A stretch of DNA of 64,000 bases. Origin: Whitmania pigra. Lineage: Eukaryota; Annelida; Clitellata; Hirudinida; Haemopidae. The stretch covers positions 43,501 to 107,500 of the forward strand of contig JAJTWR010000305.1 of the NCBI GenBank assembly GCA_021613335.1, read 5' to 3'. The first letter of the stretch is position 1; each line of letters opens with the position of its first letter. Positions 60,524 through 64,000 of the stretch are shown here, in pieces. A program made the translations under genes and the position numbers. The notes under the pieces were generated by a model. That model did no database searches. It was not told where the DNA came from and saw only the letters and a program-made list of their open reading frames with translations.

Positions 60524-61115
60524 TTAAAATAAAATAATAATAATAGAAAAATAATAAATCAATAATAAAATAATAATAATAATAATAAATAATAATAATA
60601 ATAATAAAATAGTAATAATAATGATAATGATAATGATGATGAATGAAATAATAATAATTATAATTGTAACATTAGCGTTGATGTAATTAATGAAAAAAAA
60701 AATTTAAAAACATAATAAAAATATTACAGGGGTTTAAAGGAAAGAAATGGTGCTTCCAAATTATCTGATTCATGAATAATTAATAAGGCTCCAATGCCAT
60801 GCGCATTCGTGCAGTCTTCGAACCATTAATTTAATTCGTGATGATTTTAATTATTTTCTCCTTGCAATCCATAACCTCGTACGTATGTCTTGTTGAAGAA
60901 TTAATGATAAATGTTCTATTTAATTTAATATAATTATATGTAATTAACAGTATTTATGTATTAATATTTATTTAGTAATTTAACTTAGAATTAATAATAT
61001 AATTAATAAGCATAATAATAATAATAATAATAACAATAATAATAATAAATAATAATAATATAATAATAATAATAATAATAAATAATAATATAATAATAAT
61101 AAGAATAATATAATC

Positions 61116-61152
<37 letters not shown>

Positions 61153-61660
61153 GAATAATAATAATAATAATAATAATGATAATAAATAATATATGATATG
61201 AAAATGATGATGATGATGATAAAATGATGATGATGAATGATGAATGATAATGATGATGATGAAATAGTAATGATGATGATAATGGACGACGACTGATGAT
61301 GATGATTAAAATAATAAATTATAATTGTAACATTAACGTTTATGTAATTAATAGAAAAAAAACATTTAAAAACATAATAAAAATATTACAAAGGGGTTGA
61401 AAGGAAAGAAATGGTGCTTCCCAATTATCTGATTCATGAATAATTAATGAGGCTCCAATGCCAATGCGCATTCGTGCAGTCTTCGAACCATTAATTATAT
61501 TCGTGATGATTTTAAATTATTTTTCTCCTTGCATTCCACAACCTCGTTACGTACGGATTGTTGAAGGATTAATTATAAATGTATCTATTTAATTTAATAT
61601 AATTATATGTAATTAACAGTATTTATGTATTAATATTTATTTAGTAATTTAACTTAGAAT
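60301..61660. repeat. Tandem duplication of an AAT array plus 345-bp unique segment
   Basis: 60301-60655 and 61009-61305 are AAT/GAT-type arrays, each followed by a near-identical non-repeat segment (60645-60990 and 61308-61653, with 'gaaagaaatggtgcttccaa', 'tgcgcattcgtgcagtcttc'). The pair is a direct duplication with a unit of about 665 bp. No coding potential recognised. Confidence 0.9.
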
Positions 61661-62574
61661 ATTTTTAAAATTTTTGAAATACTACTTTATGAAAATAAAA
61701 TAAATTTTTAAATGACTAACTTATATATATTTATTTTTAAGCAATATTCATATCTACATAATAAATTAACTAAAAAACGTTAAATAAAATATATAAATAT
61801 TTATTTATTTATTTTAAAATAGCTACAACCTTCTCCAACAGAGGGAATTCATTAAAATTCATTTGAACCCTGGGGTCAATTTTATTGTCGGAATAATAAT
61901 TAGGTGCCACTGAATCCATTTCATGAAACGGTTCGTCCGAATAAAAACATTTGCTTCATTCTTGCAAAATTATTTCATTTTATGTGATAAATGTAAAATG
62001 TAAAAAATAAAAAACAAAATGTGATTTTATGTTCAAAATTATTTCATTTTATGTGATAAATTTGGCCAAAAAAAAAGAATTAAACATGTTTTGCATGAGT
62101 TATGGATTGAAAGCGAAAGACATCATTTCCTGATGATCGAAACGATTCACTAGATAATTGGATCATAAATCATAATTTTTAAATGGTTAGGAATTATAAT
62201 TTGTTTCAGTTGAAAATGTCAAATTTTTCCATCTAAATTAAATAAAAAACGAAGTCCACATTAAATTCAATGCGTGCGTCCAAAACTCGTCTCGAATTGA
62301 AAAAATGAAAAACAAAGAATGGCAAACACCTGCTTGCATAGTTATTAAAGCATCAATGCACACAATTCAATCATGCTCTGTACATTGGTCGATGCATTAC
62401 CAATGGCGTGCATGACGCATTAATGCACATGCTCGATGACTGACATCAACACGACGTAGGGCTTGACTTTCGGTAACTAGTCTTGTCTTTTGTCTTGTTC
62501 ATAAAATGAACGACGAAACGATCGATCAAATAAGGCTGCTCGTAAAATGGCTGAATAGATTCACATGCTCACGT
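61661..62574. other. AT-rich interval, no gene seen
   Basis: Short direct repeat 'aaattatttcattttatgtgataaat' at 61968 and 62036. No exon or transposon recognised. Confidence 0.5.
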
Positions 62575-62576
62575 TC

Positions 62577-62692
62577 AGAATAATAATAATAACAATAATA
62601 ATAATAATAATAATAATATAATAATAATAATAATAATATAATAAGAATAATATAATAATAATAATAAGAATAATATAATAATAATAATAATA

Positions 62693-62724
<32 letters not shown>

Positions 62725-62738
62725 TAATAATAATAATA

Positions 62739-62803
<65 letters not shown>

Positions 62804-62862
62804 TAATAAGAATAATAATAATAATAATATAATAATAATAATAATAAAAAAAATAAATAATA

Positions 62863-62895
<33 letters not shown>

Positions 62896-62911
62896 GAATA
62901 ATAATAATAAC

Positions 62912-62975
<64 letters not shown>

Positions 62976-62987
62976 ATAATAATAATA

Positions 62988-63019
<32 letters not shown>

Positions 63020-63044
63020 TAATAATAATAATAATATAATAATA

Positions 63045-63127
<83 letters not shown>

Positions 63128-63215
63128 TAAATAATAATAATAATAATAATAATAATAATCCTAATAATAATAATATAATAATAATAATAATAAAATAATA
63201 ATTATAAAGACAATA
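62577..63215. repeat. (AAT)n microsatellite, about 640 bp
   Basis: AAT units with frequent one-base losses ('aatataat'). The minus open frames of poly-Leu/Ile/Tyr across it are repeat artefacts. Confidence 0.97.
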
Positions 63216-64000
63216 ATGATATAACAAAATTAAAAGTTTACATTTATAAGTCTAGTATTATAAGATATCAATCGTCACACACGTGCACAGGTTATCAAAC
63301 TATTTATTCCGCAATTCAGAGACCCAGAGAAATAAATGTCTTCGTCAAAGAGAATCTTCTCAGCAATCTAGGCTCCCTCAATGACTTGTCAACGAAGCCA
63401 AATCGAAAATAAATGGCGTCTCATGGTTTGCCACCGAGGATAAGTCAAAGGTCATTGGAGGATTTTATACGGAACAGCCGGGCGACGAATGGAAGTCGTT
63501 GTTTCATTGGAGATGTGATTGCTCGGCCAATCAGCAGGCGTTTGACAAGCGGAACATATTTTCGGGCATCGACGGAAACAGGAGGAATGAAAGCCAATAA
63601 ACCTTAAAGCCGACTAGCCAGGAGGAAAGCGTAAAAAATAACAATTTTTAAGTTAAAATAATAATAATAATAATAATAATATTCTTTGATAAAATTAAAC
63701 CCAACAAAATTCTAACACGAAATTGAAACCGGAAAATAATGAAACCATGACTAAAAGGGGTTCTGAAGACGATGATAACGGTTATAGTAATGGTGATGGT
63801 GATGATGATGACGATGGTGACGACGACAACGACGATGGAGGTGGAAAAAGGCAGCTTTGATTCGATTGGACGAGTATTGATTTGTGTTGCAGTCCAAGAT
63901 AATCGGATAAAGTCCGAGCATGGAGAGCCATCTGGAGTTTTATCACCCGCCATGATAAGCCAGACGTCAAACGTGTATCGATCAGAACGATGTTTGCGGG
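63216..64000. other. Right-edge region, possible first exons or promoter, unresolved
   Basis: 63380-63620 is markedly less AT-rich than its surroundings. On minus it has an ATTGG box at about 63525 and TATAAAA at about 63466, an arrangement compatible with a minus-strand promoter, although chance is not excluded. A plus frame 63413-63607 (MASHGLPPRISQRSLEDFIR) and minus frames at 63970-63648 have no recognisable domain; the latter run into a GAT/GAC-type simple repeat. Confidence 0.3.

Noticed and set aside
60301..63215. Possible CRISPR-like or other regular repeat array
   Set aside because: The regularity is simple trinucleotide repeat; no spacer-repeat structure, and the genome is animal.
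62526..63227. Long minus open frames of Leu/Tyr/Ile
   Set aside because: Translation of the AAT array; no unique protein sequence.

Overview
This is an AT-rich (roughly two-thirds A+T by eye) animal nuclear window. Genes are split by many short GT-AG introns, intergenic DNA is full of hAT, pogo, Helitron and LINE remnants, and very long AAT/ATT microsatellites are present. The single-copy genes (Spindly, an RD3-like gene, TBK1/IKK-epsilon, TFIIF-beta) make it a metazoan, most likely an invertebrate. I cannot place the phylum from sequence alone. No prokaryotic operon, tRNA, rRNA or CRISPR array was seen.

Left part (1-8 kb): a 118-bp tandem repeat, then a nine-exon Spindly (SPDL1) orthologue on + ending in a CaaX box (CKTQ), then a convergent three-exon RD3-like gene on -. 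From 8 to 12 kb there are relics: a LINE reverse transcriptase, an inverted duplication of a coiled-coil exon, an orphan ILEI exon and a broken hAT transposase.

Middle (12-39 kb): an array of segmental duplications carrying five intact, secreted PAN/apple + ILEI (FAM3-like) genes, here called A (13863-15262 -), B (20662-23898 -), D (25648-27003 +), E (27773-28960 -) and C (36592-37828 -). Two related genes without the PAN part, F (55439-56776 -) and G (58295-60016 -), lie farther right. All seven reconstruct into complete four-exon frames with the same intron phases (1-0-1). The duplicated blocks have been cut by dated insertions: a pogo/Tigger element inside intron 2 of B, a hAT nested inside a larger hAT with clear 8-bp target duplications, an internally deleted hAT, a Helitron helicase relic and a truncated LINE. 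Small relics of Spindly, the RD3-like gene and gene E at duplication borders show the order of events.

Right part (39-64 kb): a LINE gag-like ORF1 relic, a fold-back element with 15-bp repeats, a 16-exon TBK1/IKK-epsilon kinase gene (+), a convergent eight-exon TFIIF-beta gene (-), ILEI genes F and G, and large ATT/AAT arrays in opposite orientations on either side of G. The most interesting system is the PAN-ILEI cluster: a lineage-specific expansion of small cytokine-like secreted proteins. Its neighbourhood with the innate-immune kinase gene is noted but may be coincidence. All exon structures were read by hand from splice signals and reading-frame agreement, without transcript data.
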